Both the position numbers and the translations under genes were made by a program. A stretch of DNA of 64,000 bases from Lentimicrobiaceae bacterium (GTDB lineage Bacteria > Bacteroidota > Bacteroidia > Bacteroidales > Lentimicrobiaceae). The stretch covers positions 248,001 through 312,000 of the forward strand of contig JACJXH010000001.1 in assembly GCA_020636745.1 (NCBI GenBank). The letters are read 5' to 3'. Under the pieces are notes generated by a model, which saw only the letters and a program-made list of their open reading frames with translations, made no database searches and was not told the DNA's origin. Below, in pieces: positions 28,116 to 36,730 of this stretch (positions are counted from its first letter, which is position 1; each line of letters opens with the position of its first letter).

Positions 28116-31088
28116 ATGGTTGAAGATGATGTGCTGGTTGGAATTCTCAAGACAGCAATTCCGTTTGGATTTACTATTTATCCCTATGTGTGCGTTCAGA
28201 ATAAGGCCGGTTATTATACTGTAAAAGAACGACTTACTTCTCAAAGTAAGGATTTTCCTGTGCAATTTAAAGCGATAGCAGAGGAAATGGTAGCATTATC
28301 AGAGTCTATTGAGCCTCAGAAACTGGTTTCAACATTTTCAAAGAAAGCTGTTTCACCAGCAGTTTTTTTTGAAAAGGTGGATAAGAAACTGAAAGAAGAG
28401 GTTATCCGGACTAAGGTTGATAAAGCGCTGTTTCGGATGATTAGTTTAATGCAAGAGCATCAACTGCAGTTGTTTGACAGCAGGCAAATGCCCAATCTTT
28501 ATACCGAAGATCAGATACATATTTACCAGGAAGTAGCTGAAGCACGATTGAAATTCAAACAGACTGAAAATGGGACACTTTACACGTTCGAAGCTTTTTT
28601 AAAAGGTCATCAGGTAAACCTTCAGCATCCCTCAAATATCATTCTTACCCGTGAACCTTGCCTGTATATTTCAAACAACCGGTTATTTGCATTTGATGAA
28701 AGTATCAATGGAAAGTTACTGCTGCCTTTTCTGTCAAAAGAGTTTATTGAAATACCCAAGCGCATGGAAGCGCAGTATTTTGGTACATTTATTAAGAAGA
28801 TTGTAAATCGGTGTCAGATTGAAGCTGAAGGCTTCAGTATTTTCGAAAGTGATATTTTGCCCCAGGCCCGGTTGTTGCTTGAGAACGACTGGCAGGGAAA
28901 AACAGGTTTGATACTCATGTTTGGCTATGGTGAAAAGCAATTATTGGCCAATTATCCTCAACAGGTTATTACTGAGCTTAGTTCTGATAAAAAGGGTTTT
29001 GTGTTTCATCGCCTTCATCGCAAGTCTGCAGTGGAGAAACAAAAGATTGAATTTTTAAAGTCGCTTGGTCTTCTGCAGTTTGAGTCTGTTTTCAGGTTGA
29101 ATTCAGCAGGCGGGCCTGCGACCATTTTTGACACGGTAAATTGGATTATACAAAACAGGCAAATACTTGCCGTGCATGGGTTTGAGATTATTCAGCCGGG
29201 AGAAGAGAAATACTGCTTTGAGCCTGTTTCTTTCAAAGCATCGTTGCAAACAGATAATGACTGGTACGATTTAAATGCTATTGTTCAGACAGGTGCTTTT
29301 TCTATTCCTTTTTATAAATTCAGAGAACATATTTTATCAAACCGCAAGGCTTATCTATTGCCCGATGGCGCATATTTTGTAATACCCGATACATGGTTTT
29401 CGCGTTATCGTGAAGTAATGCTTTTTGCAAGGATACGAAATGAAAAACTGAGTCTTCAAAAACATCATTACCGATTGTTGCGCGGGTTTAATTTTCCGGA
29501 AATTGATGATTTGATTTCCAATGAAACCCTTCAGGAATCATTCACCCTTCCTCCGCTTCAAAATGTGAGTTTGCGCCCCTACCAGATATATGGTTTTGGA
29601 TGGATGAAAAGGCTTGGTCGTCAGGGTTTTGGATGTTTGCTTGCTGATGATATGGGTTTGGGTAAAACACTCCAGATTATTGCATTACTGGTTTCGTATT
29701 ATGAGCCATGGATGGACAAAAACTCATGTGATGATATTCTTTTGCCTGCTCAATCAAAAGGAAATGGAACGCAGCTTGATTTGTTTGGCGGGCAGCAGCC
29801 AGCCGGTTTTCATGTTATTGTTCCAAAACCGCAGGTGAAAGTGTCTTCAGAAAAACATCCATGCAGCCTGGTGGTGATGCCGGCTTCATTGATTCATAAT
29901 TGGAGATATGAAATTATGCGTTTTGCGCCCGGACTTAAAGTGTATGTGCACACCGGAGCCGGCCGAAAGCTTTCGGCTGATGTACTCAAGCGAAACAATA
30001 TAATATTGACAACTTATGGCACTTTGCGCAACGATATCGGTTTTCTTGAGGGTTATAAGTTTGGATATGTTATTCTTGACGAAAGTCAGAACATTAAGAA
30101 TGCGCTCTCAAAAACGGCCACAGCAGCTTTCAGGTTGAATGCTTATTTCAGGGTTGCGTTAACAGGTACACCTGTTGAAAACAGCCTGACCGATCTCTGG
30201 TCACAAATGGATTTTCTGAATCGGGGGTTGCTGGGAAGTCTTCACGATTTTACCAATCACTATGCTGCTGTTCTGGCTGATAATCCTGAGCATGAAATTG
30301 GGGCTGATTTATTGAAAATAATTGAACCATTTTTATTGCGCCGAACCAAGGAAGAGGTTGCTGCCGACCTGCCGCCGGTATCTGAAACCGTTAGTTTTTG
30401 CAACATGGACGACGGACAACAGAAAATGTATGAACGTGAAAAATCAAAAATACGCAATTACTTCCTCTCAGGAGGTGATGATATCAATGTTGAGAATCCT
30501 TCCGTTATGGTTTTGAGGGCTTTGATGCAACTGAGGCAGATTGCTAATCACCCCAAACTTGTAGATGCATCGCTCAACACGGGCAGTGGTAAATTTGATG
30601 AAGTAACCGAAAAGCTTCAAACGGTTTTGGCCGAAAATCACAGGATTCTTGTTTTTTCCTCATTTGTAAAACACTTAAAACTGATTGAAACCTGGTGCAA
30701 CGATATGGGTATTCGTTATGCATTGCTCACGGGCAGCACTCATAAGCGTGAAAAAGTAGTAAATGAATTTAAAGCTGATAAAAGTATCCGTTTGTTTCTT
30801 ATATCATTAAAGGCAGGCGGAGTAGGGCTTAATCTGGCTGAAGCCGGTTATGTTTTTATACTCGACCCATGGTGGAATCCGGCAGCTGAAATGCAGGCTG
30901 TCAGCCGGGCGCATCGTATAGGCCAGGACAAAAACGTGTTTGTTTACCGTTTTATTACCAAGGATACAGTTGAAGAGAAAATATTACGTCTGCAGGAACG
31001 GAAAACCAGTCTGGCGCAGGCTTTTGTTAAAGCTAACAGTGCTCTTTCCGGACTGAGTGCCAGCGAAGTAATGGAGATGTTCGAGTAA
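28116..31088 (+). CDS. SNF2/RapA-family DNA helicase-like ATPase
   Basis: This 990-aa protein has a 480-aa N-terminal region of unassigned fold, then an SNF2 two-lobe motor. Motif I is LADDMGLGKTLQI (Lys517), motif II LDESQNIKN, motif III LTGTPVENSLTDLWS, motif V AGGVGLNLAEAG and motif VI SRAHRIGQD. It translocates on double-stranded DNA in studied relatives. Between motifs I and Ia there is an insertion of about 55 aa containing QLDLF at residues 553-557, a close match to the DNA polymerase clamp-binding pentapeptide. It starts 38 nt after the Kelch-like gene. Confidence 0.88.
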   Translation: MVEDDVLVGILKTAIPFGFTIYPYVCVQNKAGYYTVKERLTSQSKDFPVQFKAIAEEMVALSESIEPQKLVSTFSKKAVSPAVFFEKVDKKLKEEVIRTKVDKALFRMISLMQEHQLQLFDSRQMPNLYTEDQIHIYQEVAEARLKFKQTENGTLYTFEAFLKGHQVNLQHPSNIILTREPCLYISNNRLFAFDESINGKLLLPFLSKEFIEIPKRMEAQYFGTFIKKIVNRCQIEAEGFSIFESDILPQARLLLENDWQGKTGLILMFGYGEKQLLANYPQQVITELSSDKKGFVFHRLHRKSAVEKQKIEFLKSLGLLQFESVFRLNSAGGPATIFDTVNWIIQNRQILAVHGFEIIQPGEEKYCFEPVSFKASLQTDNDWYDLNAIVQTGAFSIPFYKFREHILSNRKAYLLPDGAYFVIPDTWFSRYREVMLFARIRNEKLSLQKHHYRLLRGFNFPEIDDLISNETLQESFTLPPLQNVSLRPYQIYGFGWMKRLGRQGFGCLLADDMGLGKTLQIIALLVSYYEPWMDKNSCDDILLPAQSKGNGTQLDLFGGQQPAGFHVIVPKPQVKVSSEKHPCSLVVMPASLIHNWRYEIMRFAPGLKVYVHTGAGRKLSADVLKRNNIILTTYGTLRNDIGFLEGYKFGYVILDESQNIKNALSKTATAAFRLNAYFRVALTGTPVENSLTDLWSQMDFLNRGLLGSLHDFTNHYAAVLADNPEHEIGADLLKIIEPFLLRRTKEEVAADLPPVSETVSFCNMDDGQQKMYEREKSKIRNYFLSGGDDINVENPSVMVLRALMQLRQIANHPKLVDASLNTGSGKFDEVTEKLQTVLAENHRILVFSSFVKHLKLIETWCNDMGIRYALLTGSTHKREKVVNEFKADKSIRLFLISLKAGGVGLNLAEAGYVFILDPWWNPAAEMQAVSRAHRIGQDKNVFVYRFITKDTVEEKILRLQERKTSLAQAFVKANSALSGLSASEVMEMFE

Positions 31089-31093
31089 TTTTT

Positions 31094-31324
31094 TTATAGT
31101 ACTGTGTTGAAGTTTGGAATGGTTGCATGCTTACAGTGTCTCATTCTGAAGAGTCTGTAAAGAGTGGCGTAAATTCTTTCGTTTTCTATGTCTGAGACCT
31201 GGAATTGGTTAAAACATAGCAGTAGTTTTTCCTGCTGACCATAAAAGTGCAAAAAGGTAAAGCACTCAAGCATTTCAGCCGTTTGATTGAAGTGTACGAA
31301 CCACTGCGACCTATGCAGTCGCAT
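31094..31324 (-). CDS. Doubtful small ORF after the HD-PycTM gene
   Basis: This 76-aa frame on the minus strand overlaps the end of the HD-PycTM gene by 14 nt. The protein has no family motif that I recognise, no signal peptide and no membrane helix. It may be real because of its position in an otherwise empty gap, but nothing else supports it. Its composition (many Cys, His, Phe, Gln) is unlike its neighbours. Confidence 0.2.
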   Translation of the reverse strand: MRLHRSQWFVHFNQTAEMLECFTFLHFYGQQEKLLLCFNQFQVSDIENERIYATLYRLFRMRHCKHATIPNFNTVL

Positions 31325-32495
31325 TCATAAAAACAAGGTTTGCCAGAAAAACAATGACTGTAATTATGATGCCAATCATAAATACATTGTAGGCGATTTT
31401 AACGAGCCTGAATTTTTTTGCCAGAATTTTTCCCAACGAATACTGGTTCTTTATCATGGTGGAATAAAGATGCTCATCGTCTTTAAACATATTTTTTAAG
31501 GCTTTATGATACTCTTCGTATTCCATATCGATAAAGTTTCCGAAGAAAATCAAATCAACATTGTTATTGCGCAGGTCTTCTTCAGTAAATTTTGTTTTCA
31601 CAATATTGGGCCGGGTTGATAAAATAGCAATGATAATGGTGATTAAACAAATAACCAGAAATACAAGAATTGGCAGAATATCTGATGCCATGTTGCCAAT
31701 ATTACCAGCCAGCATCGTGATGATAATTGATATTATAATGGCATTTACTGAAATGAGGATATTGGATTTGTTGTCTGCAATTGAGTTCAGATTGATTTGA
31801 TTGCGGGCGGTCAAACGGAATAAGGTTTCAACTCCTCTCGAATAATTAACGCTCTTTTTTTCCGTAGTCTCCTTTTTAATTTCAAGCATCTTTCTTCGTT
31901 TCATTCTTTCTGAAAGCCGTTTTGAAGCTGATTCTTTTAATGGTTGAAGAATCGTCTTCCCATATTCAGTAAAATAGGTGTGGTTTGCCAGAAATTCTAA
32001 ACATTTTTTTTCATGCCCCTGGCGTCGGGCCATATCTGGTTGCTGAAGAGCGGTTTCTTCAATCAGTAAATCAAATTGTTCAATGGCACTTTCAGTGGCA
32101 ATATACATCATGTCCGCGTCACAAAGTACCTCAGCTACTTTATCTGTTGGTTGCTGAGGTGTTTGCGTTGATCTGATAGTTGCTGAAATATATTCACTTG
32201 TTTCTTTGTCGATGCCATTTTCAGATAAAAACGATTCAGCAATCTTTACACTTTCCTCTTTGTTTGTATGATATGAATTGACGTATCCCACGTCATGAAA
32301 CAATGAACAAATTTTGAGAGTGTTCATCTCGTCAGTAGTAAAGCCGGCATGGTTGCCGATTATTTCGGCATATTTTTTTACGAGCTGGGCATGGTTGAAA
32401 TTATGAAAGATGATCTTTTCAGAAAGTTTTTCAGCCATTATTGACGAAATGTAATTTTCTGCTTCAGTTATCAGAAGTTCATTAATTTTCCCCAT
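31311..32495 (-). CDS. HD-domain protein with C-terminal PycTM (Pycsar effector-type) membrane domain
   Basis: The protein is 394 aa. The N-terminal HD phosphohydrolase domain shows His35, His67-Asp68 (SLFHDVGYV) and a later metal Asp in LCDADMM (126/128). A coiled basic linker runs from about 185 to 215. The C-terminal domain starts FRLTARNQINLNSIADNKSN (225-244), the signature I associate with DUF5706/PycTM. It continues with helices at about 246-263, 272-293 and 367-390 and the motif FFGNF. In Pycsar defence, PycTM effectors disrupt the membrane when cUMP or cCMP binds. No pyrimidine cyclase gene is adjacent here. The start at 32495 is preferred over TTG 32519 because that codon lies in a -7 element. 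It is divergent from the CotH-like gene. Confidence 0.8.
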   Translation of the reverse strand: MGKINELLITEAENYISSIMAEKLSEKIIFHNFNHAQLVKKYAEIIGNHAGFTTDEMNTLKICSLFHDVGYVNSYHTNKEESVKIAESFLSENGIDKETSEYISATIRSTQTPQQPTDKVAEVLCDADMMYIATESAIEQFDLLIEETALQQPDMARRQGHEKKCLEFLANHTYFTEYGKTILQPLKESASKRLSERMKRRKMLEIKKETTEKKSVNYSRGVETLFRLTARNQINLNSIADNKSNILISVNAIIISIIITMLAGNIGNMASDILPILVFLVICLITIIIAILSTRPNIVKTKFTEEDLRNNNVDLIFFGNFIDMEYEEYHKALKNMFKDDEHLYSTMIKNQYSLGKILAKKFRLVKIAYNVFMIGIIITVIVFLANLVFMNATA

Positions 32496-32516
32496 ATTGC
32501 AAAGAAGTTTTATGGT

Positions 32517-32524
32517 CAAAAATA
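32517..32524 (-). promoter_or_regulatory. -7 promoter element for the HD-PycTM gene
   Basis: The minus strand reads TATTTTTG, 21 nt before the ATG at 32495. It overlaps the alternative TTG start at 32519, which argues against that codon. Confidence 0.5.
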
Positions 32525-32555
32525 ATAAAAATAAGTTCAGTAAAGAGGGCTTTTA

Positions 32556-32563
32556 TATTTTTG
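32556..32563 (+). promoter_or_regulatory. -7 promoter element for the CotH-like/phosphatase pair
   Basis: TATTTTTG matches TAnnTTTG on the plus strand, 85 nt before the ATG at 32649 (43 before ATG 32607). The HD-PycTM element faces the other way 31 nt to the left, so this is a compact divergent promoter region. Confidence 0.45.
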
Positions 32564-32648
32564 AACAGTTCATTTTCAACTTTTTAGCCAGCTAACGGTT
32601 AATATTATGTTCATCATTCAAATAAGAACTAGTTTAAGGGGTTTGTTT

Positions 32649-33698
32649 ATGAATAAAACTTTAGGTTTAATTGTGTTAGCCGGCTTTGTTTGCTTTGGCA
32701 ATATAAAAGCTCAGCAAGAGAAGACAGGGCAAGCTATGATGCTGTTTCAGTCTGATGAAATACTGAACCTGAGGTTAGAAGCTGATTTTAAAACCGTATT
32801 TTCGGTGAAGGATGATTCTACTTACTTTCCTGCAGAAATTACGCTAACCGATAATGCAGGATTTACGCGTAAGATGGATGTTAAGATACGGACCCGTGGA
32901 AAAACCCGCCGTGAAAACGATGTCTGCCGTTTTACCCCGCTTCGTGTTCAGTTTCCCAAAAAGGAGACCGCCAACACGCCTTTTGAGGGGCAAAGGGCTA
33001 TTAAACTTGTAACCCATTGTAATAAGCCTGATTTTAATGAACAAAACACAATAATCGAATATTTAATTTACCGCGCCTTTAATATATTGACCGATAGCTC
33101 TTTCAGGGTGCGACCAGCAATTATCGATTACATTTATACTGACAAGAAAGCTGATTCAATCAGAAAATTTGCCTTTTTTATCGAACGTGAAAAGCATCTG
33201 GCAGAGCGGCTGCATGCAGTTGAAATCGAGGAAAAAAAGATAAATCCATTCCGGTTGAATCCTTTCCATACCTGCTTGATGGATATGTTTCAATACATGA
33301 TTGGCAATACAGATTATTCAACTTATGAATTACACAATATTATCCTAATCAGTGATTCATCACGCAGTTTACCTCCCGTGGCTGTACCCTATGATTTTGA
33401 CTGGAGTGGTTTGATATCGGCTGTTTATGCAGTTCCTCATCCATTAATTCATACTGAAAAAGTAACAGAAAGGGTTTACCGGGGATTTAAAAAACAACCT
33501 GAAGTCATTCTTTATGCTATTCATCAGTTTAAGACCAGAAAACAGGAGATTTATCAATTGTTTGAAAATTTTGAAATGCTTGATGGTGACAGAAAAAAGC
33601 AAATAATCAGTTATCTGGATGAGTTTTATGATATTATAAATAATGACCGGCTGATTAAAATGGAATTTATTGATCGTGCAAGGGTGTTGCACAACTAA
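32649..33698 (+). CDS. Secreted CotH-like atypical protein kinase (putative)
   Basis: This 349-aa protein is taken from ATG 32649, which gives a clean signal peptide ending near NIKAQ. ATG 32607 is possible. It resembles the CotH kinase fold: MDVKIRTRGKTRR (residues 76-88) like the R-x-RG strand, RAIKLVTHC followed by NTIIEYLIYRAFNIL, then FAFFIEREKHLAERL. Possible catalytic and metal residues are Asp222 in IGNTDYSTYELHN and Asp249/Asp251 in PYDFDWSG. CotH-type proteins phosphorylate spore-coat or secreted proteins in other bacteria. It lies 10 nt before a secreted phosphatase gene. The kinase activity is inferred only from these motifs. Confidence 0.55.
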   Translation: MNKTLGLIVLAGFVCFGNIKAQQEKTGQAMMLFQSDEILNLRLEADFKTVFSVKDDSTYFPAEITLTDNAGFTRKMDVKIRTRGKTRRENDVCRFTPLRVQFPKKETANTPFEGQRAIKLVTHCNKPDFNEQNTIIEYLIYRAFNILTDSSFRVRPAIIDYIYTDKKADSIRKFAFFIEREKHLAERLHAVEIEEKKINPFRLNPFHTCLMDMFQYMIGNTDYSTYELHNIILISDSSRSLPPVAVPYDFDWSGLISAVYAVPHPLIHTEKVTERVYRGFKKQPEVILYAIHQFKTRKQEIYQLFENFEMLDGDRKKQIISYLDEFYDIINNDRLIKMEFIDRARVLHN

Positions 33699-33708
33699 GT
33701 TCAGGAAG

Positions 33709-35313
33709 ATGAAACAGGTTGTTGCCGGAATATGGATAGTTTTTTTGCTGTTTTGCGTCACAAGTTTGGCATTGGGGATGGAAAAGGATGAAAAATATGC
33801 AATCAAAGCCATTAAAGAGGGGAATGTAGAGCTGTTGCAGCTCTACCTGAAAACCCATTCAGACCCGAATTGTGTGTTTAGCAACGGTAAAACCGGTTTG
33901 TTTTATGCCATTGTTTTCGATCAGTTTGTAATCAGCGAGTTTTTGCTCAAAAACGGAGCCGACCCGAATTTTTTGTCAGGGGCGCATTCAACGCTTATTT
34001 GGGCGGTAAAATACCGGCGCAGCAGAATTTTAAGATTGCTGATTGAATACGGGGCTGATGTAAATAAGTCTGATGGCAAACGCAATACTCCGTTGATTTA
34101 TGCTGCAGAATTTGACAATCCTGAGATTTGTAAAATTCTTATTGACAGAGGCGCTAATCCGCTGCATGAAAATTTAAAAGGGAAAAAAGCCAGCGATTTT
34201 GCGTTCCTTTCCGGTTTATCTCCCTTGTATAACTACCTGCTTTTAATGGAGAAGAAAAAGAAAATGGAGGTGTCCGTTCCTTCCATGCAGGATGGGCCTT
34301 ATATTTTTTGGGAAAACAGTTCACGTCTTGTTTTGACTTATTATGAACGCATTCAGCCCCAAAACCTAACCCGCCTTATTGAGAAAACCATTGAAACAGG
34401 AATTACAGATACAGTCGCCGATGGAATAGGATGGGACTCTAATACATACCCGTTACGACATGCATATTCGGCAAATCCATGGAATATAAAAACTTCCGGC
34501 GATATTTTTGTTATTGGCGATATCCATGGCCAGTACAAGGCCCTTCTTCATCTTTTGATTAATAATAAAATAGTTGATTCGGATAAAAACTGGATTTTTG
34601 GAAATGGTCAGCTTGTTTTATTGGGTGATATTTTCGACAGAGGGGAAATGGTTACTGAAACATTATGGTTCTTGTATATGTTGGAAATTCAGGCCCGTAA
34701 GGCTGGAGGTAATGTGCATGTTTTGCTTGGTAATCATGAAATTATGGCCTTAATAGGTGATCATCGGTATTTGAATTATAAATACAGTTATTTTACTGAT
34801 TATATGCAGATGTATTATTTTCAGCTATATGAGAAAAATACTGTGCTGGGCAAATGGTTGCGCAAACAAAATGTTGTGGCGAGGATTAATGATTACTTGT
34901 TTCTGCATGCCGGAATTTCGCCCCGGTTCAAAGCCTTGGGCATTGCTGTTTCAGAGGTAAACACAATCGTTCAAAACTATTTAAATTCCGATTATTTGAT
35001 AAAATCCGGGAGCCCTGAAGAGGCTGTACTGGGCTCTTTTGGTCCACAATGGTACAGAGGGTATATGAATCCGGAAGGCGCTGATAATGAGTTGACTCAG
35101 GGTTTTGTTGATAATTATTTAAGCACAAATGGGCTGAAGAGAATGGTTTTAGGGCATAATGAACAAGTGATGATCAATACTTCCTTTGACGGGAAGATAA
35201 TTTCAGCTGATGTGGAAATCCGTGAAGACGGTAAAACAGCCCAGGGATTGCTTATCTCAGGCGACAACTTATTCAGATGTTTGTCAGATGGCACCCGGGT
35301 TCCTGTTGAGTAA
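33709..35313 (+). CDS. Secreted ankyrin-repeat PPP-type metallophosphatase
   Basis: This 534-aa protein has its start at ATG 33709 after an AGGAAG ribosome-binding sequence. A signal peptide ends near residue 23. Ankyrin repeats span about residues 27-175 (SNGKTGLFYAIVFDQFVISEFLLKNGADPN and two more, in pieces). The PPP phosphatase domain shows GDIHGQYKALL (270-280), GDIFDRG (306-312), GNHEIM (341-346), a later FLHAGISP and VLGHNE. These are the metal and phosphate ligands of serine/threonine phosphatases, close to the Shewanella-like (Shelph) group. It is probably co-transcribed with the CotH-like gene and exported to the periplasm. Confidence 0.82.
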   Translation: MKQVVAGIWIVFLLFCVTSLALGMEKDEKYAIKAIKEGNVELLQLYLKTHSDPNCVFSNGKTGLFYAIVFDQFVISEFLLKNGADPNFLSGAHSTLIWAVKYRRSRILRLLIEYGADVNKSDGKRNTPLIYAAEFDNPEICKILIDRGANPLHENLKGKKASDFAFLSGLSPLYNYLLLMEKKKKMEVSVPSMQDGPYIFWENSSRLVLTYYERIQPQNLTRLIEKTIETGITDTVADGIGWDSNTYPLRHAYSANPWNIKTSGDIFVIGDIHGQYKALLHLLINNKIVDSDKNWIFGNGQLVLLGDIFDRGEMVTETLWFLYMLEIQARKAGGNVHVLLGNHEIMALIGDHRYLNYKYSYFTDYMQMYYFQLYEKNTVLGKWLRKQNVVARINDYLFLHAGISPRFKALGIAVSEVNTIVQNYLNSDYLIKSGSPEEAVLGSFGPQWYRGYMNPEGADNELTQGFVDNYLSTNGLKRMVLGHNEQVMINTSFDGKIISADVEIREDGKTAQGLLISGDNLFRCLSDGTRVPVE

Positions 35314-35338
35314 TTTATTTCGGAAAAGTTTTTGTAAT

Positions 35339-35373
35339 GCTTAAATGTTTAACCCTGTGTTTACATTTTCCAG
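35339..35373. repeat. Diverged direct repeat, copy A
   Basis: This segment begins GCTTAAATGTTTAACCC and ends ACATTTTCCAG. It resembles a longer segment at 36340-36381. The two copies flank the small outer-membrane protein gene. Similarity is partial. Confidence 0.3.
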
Positions 35374-35534
35374 GGGTCGCCTCTATTTCTGTCCTTAATT
35401 AGTGCTCAGTTTTTTCTTTTTCTATCCGGTTTGTTTAATCCGATTTAACATCATTTAATCTAATTTTCATTTAGTTAACATTTGCGGGTTAGTGGTTAGA
35501 CTAATTTTAATCTGATAATCTCAAAATTTAACAA

Positions 35535-36083
35535 ATGGAAAAAAATTACTCACTTTTAGCAGCTGTGCTGTTGTTGGTCACGGCAAGCAACCTTAGCGCA
35601 CAGATTGATTCAGCGCAATCATCGAAAAAAAACCAATCCTGTCAGCAATTTAGCAAAGGGAGCAGTCAGATTGGTCTTGAACATCTTGGGGTTCACTATG
35701 CATATGGCAGAGTTTATGGAACCATAGGCCTTCGCTATGGCTATTTTATAGCCGACAACAATCTTCTGTTTATGAATGCAGGTATTGATTCATACGATAC
35801 ATTCTACAGAAAGTACAGATTAGGGCTAAATTACAGACATTATTTCATGTCTGGTATGGCTAAACCTTTTGTGCAGGCCGGATTAAGCAGCATTTGGGAA
35901 GATTATAAATATCAGAATACCGGCGAATTTCAGCACAGTTTTCGTAAATCGATTGAAGGGAATATTGGCGGGGGAGTGTCATTCCAAATCAGGAGGTTTG
36001 GATTTGAGGCAGGTATGCAGCTTCGCATCAATGGTGATAATACCAGTTTGGCTCCAAAGGTGGGTGTATCTTTTACATTTTGA
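35535..36083 (+). CDS. Small outer-membrane beta-barrel protein
   Basis: This 182-aa protein has a signal peptide ending near residue 22 (LSAQ). The rest alternates in short beta strands (IGLRYGYFIADNNLLFMNAG, YRLGLNYRHYF, PFVQAGLSS, GGGVSFQIRRFGFEAGMQLR) and ends in the aromatic VSFTF, as outer-membrane barrels assembled by BamA do. It is probably an 8-strand barrel. No specific family is assigned. It is flanked by unusually long non-coding sequence on its right. Confidence 0.65.
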   Translation: MEKNYSLLAAVLLLVTASNLSAQIDSAQSSKKNQSCQQFSKGSSQIGLEHLGVHYAYGRVYGTIGLRYGYFIADNNLLFMNAGIDSYDTFYRKYRLGLNYRHYFMSGMAKPFVQAGLSSIWEDYKYQNTGEFQHSFRKSIEGNIGGGVSFQIRRFGFEAGMQLRINGDNTSLAPKVGVSFTF

Positions 36084-36730
36084 CGGGTTATTGTAAAGGT
36101 CGAATTTAGTTTTAGGCGTAGCCTCCAGAAATGCTCGTTCTTTTGAAACCCATCATTAATGTATGGTTGTATAATTTATGCTATGGGTGAACGTTGAATA
36201 ATCCCAGGGCTGAGAACAAACCCGGCGTTTATCTAATTGGAGAAATTAAACCTCGAAAGTAAAAAAGCGTGATTAAGTACATCCTTTCCATATTTTAAAG
36301 GGAGGGATTGCCTTCTTATTATTTTCGTGTCTGGGTGGTGCTTAAATGTTAGACCCACGTTTATTTATTAAACATTTCCAGATTGGTTAAGGATAAACCC
36401 AATGAGTTAAAATATATGAACCCCGGGCTCCAATTTAAAGAGATGTATCTTAGCATCTTGGAAAACTATTTATCGAATGAATGACCTGCTTGCAAGCTGG
36501 TTTTATTTTGATTTGCTGTTGCGTATTGCCTTATATTGAATCTGTTATGGTAAATCTGCATGATAAATGCCATGAGAGATGATGAGATGATTGGAACGGG
36601 TACTTTGATATATTTACTTAACCTCTTTTATTTTCGTTTTATTAATCCCGATTCAATCTGACAGAAATCATCCTGAATGCTTATTTTCGTGCGTCGTTAG
36701 CCAATCAAAACTAACGCAGATTTTAGCAGC
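36084..36730. other. Long non-coding stretch before dgt
   Basis: This is the longest gap in the window at 647 nt. No frame has coding character, no tRNA, 6S, SRP or RNase P motif was seen, and there is no clear TAnnTTTG promoter next to dgt. It contains a short palindrome (CCTGCTTGCAAGCTGG, imperfect) and repeat copy B. It could be a decayed gene or an unrecognised RNA. Confidence 0.5.
36340..36381. repeat. Diverged direct repeat, copy B
   Basis: This segment begins GCTTAAATGTTAGACCC and ends AAACATTTCCAG. It matches copy A at 35339 with an internal insertion of about 7 nt. It lies inside the long non-coding region before dgt. Confidence 0.3.
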
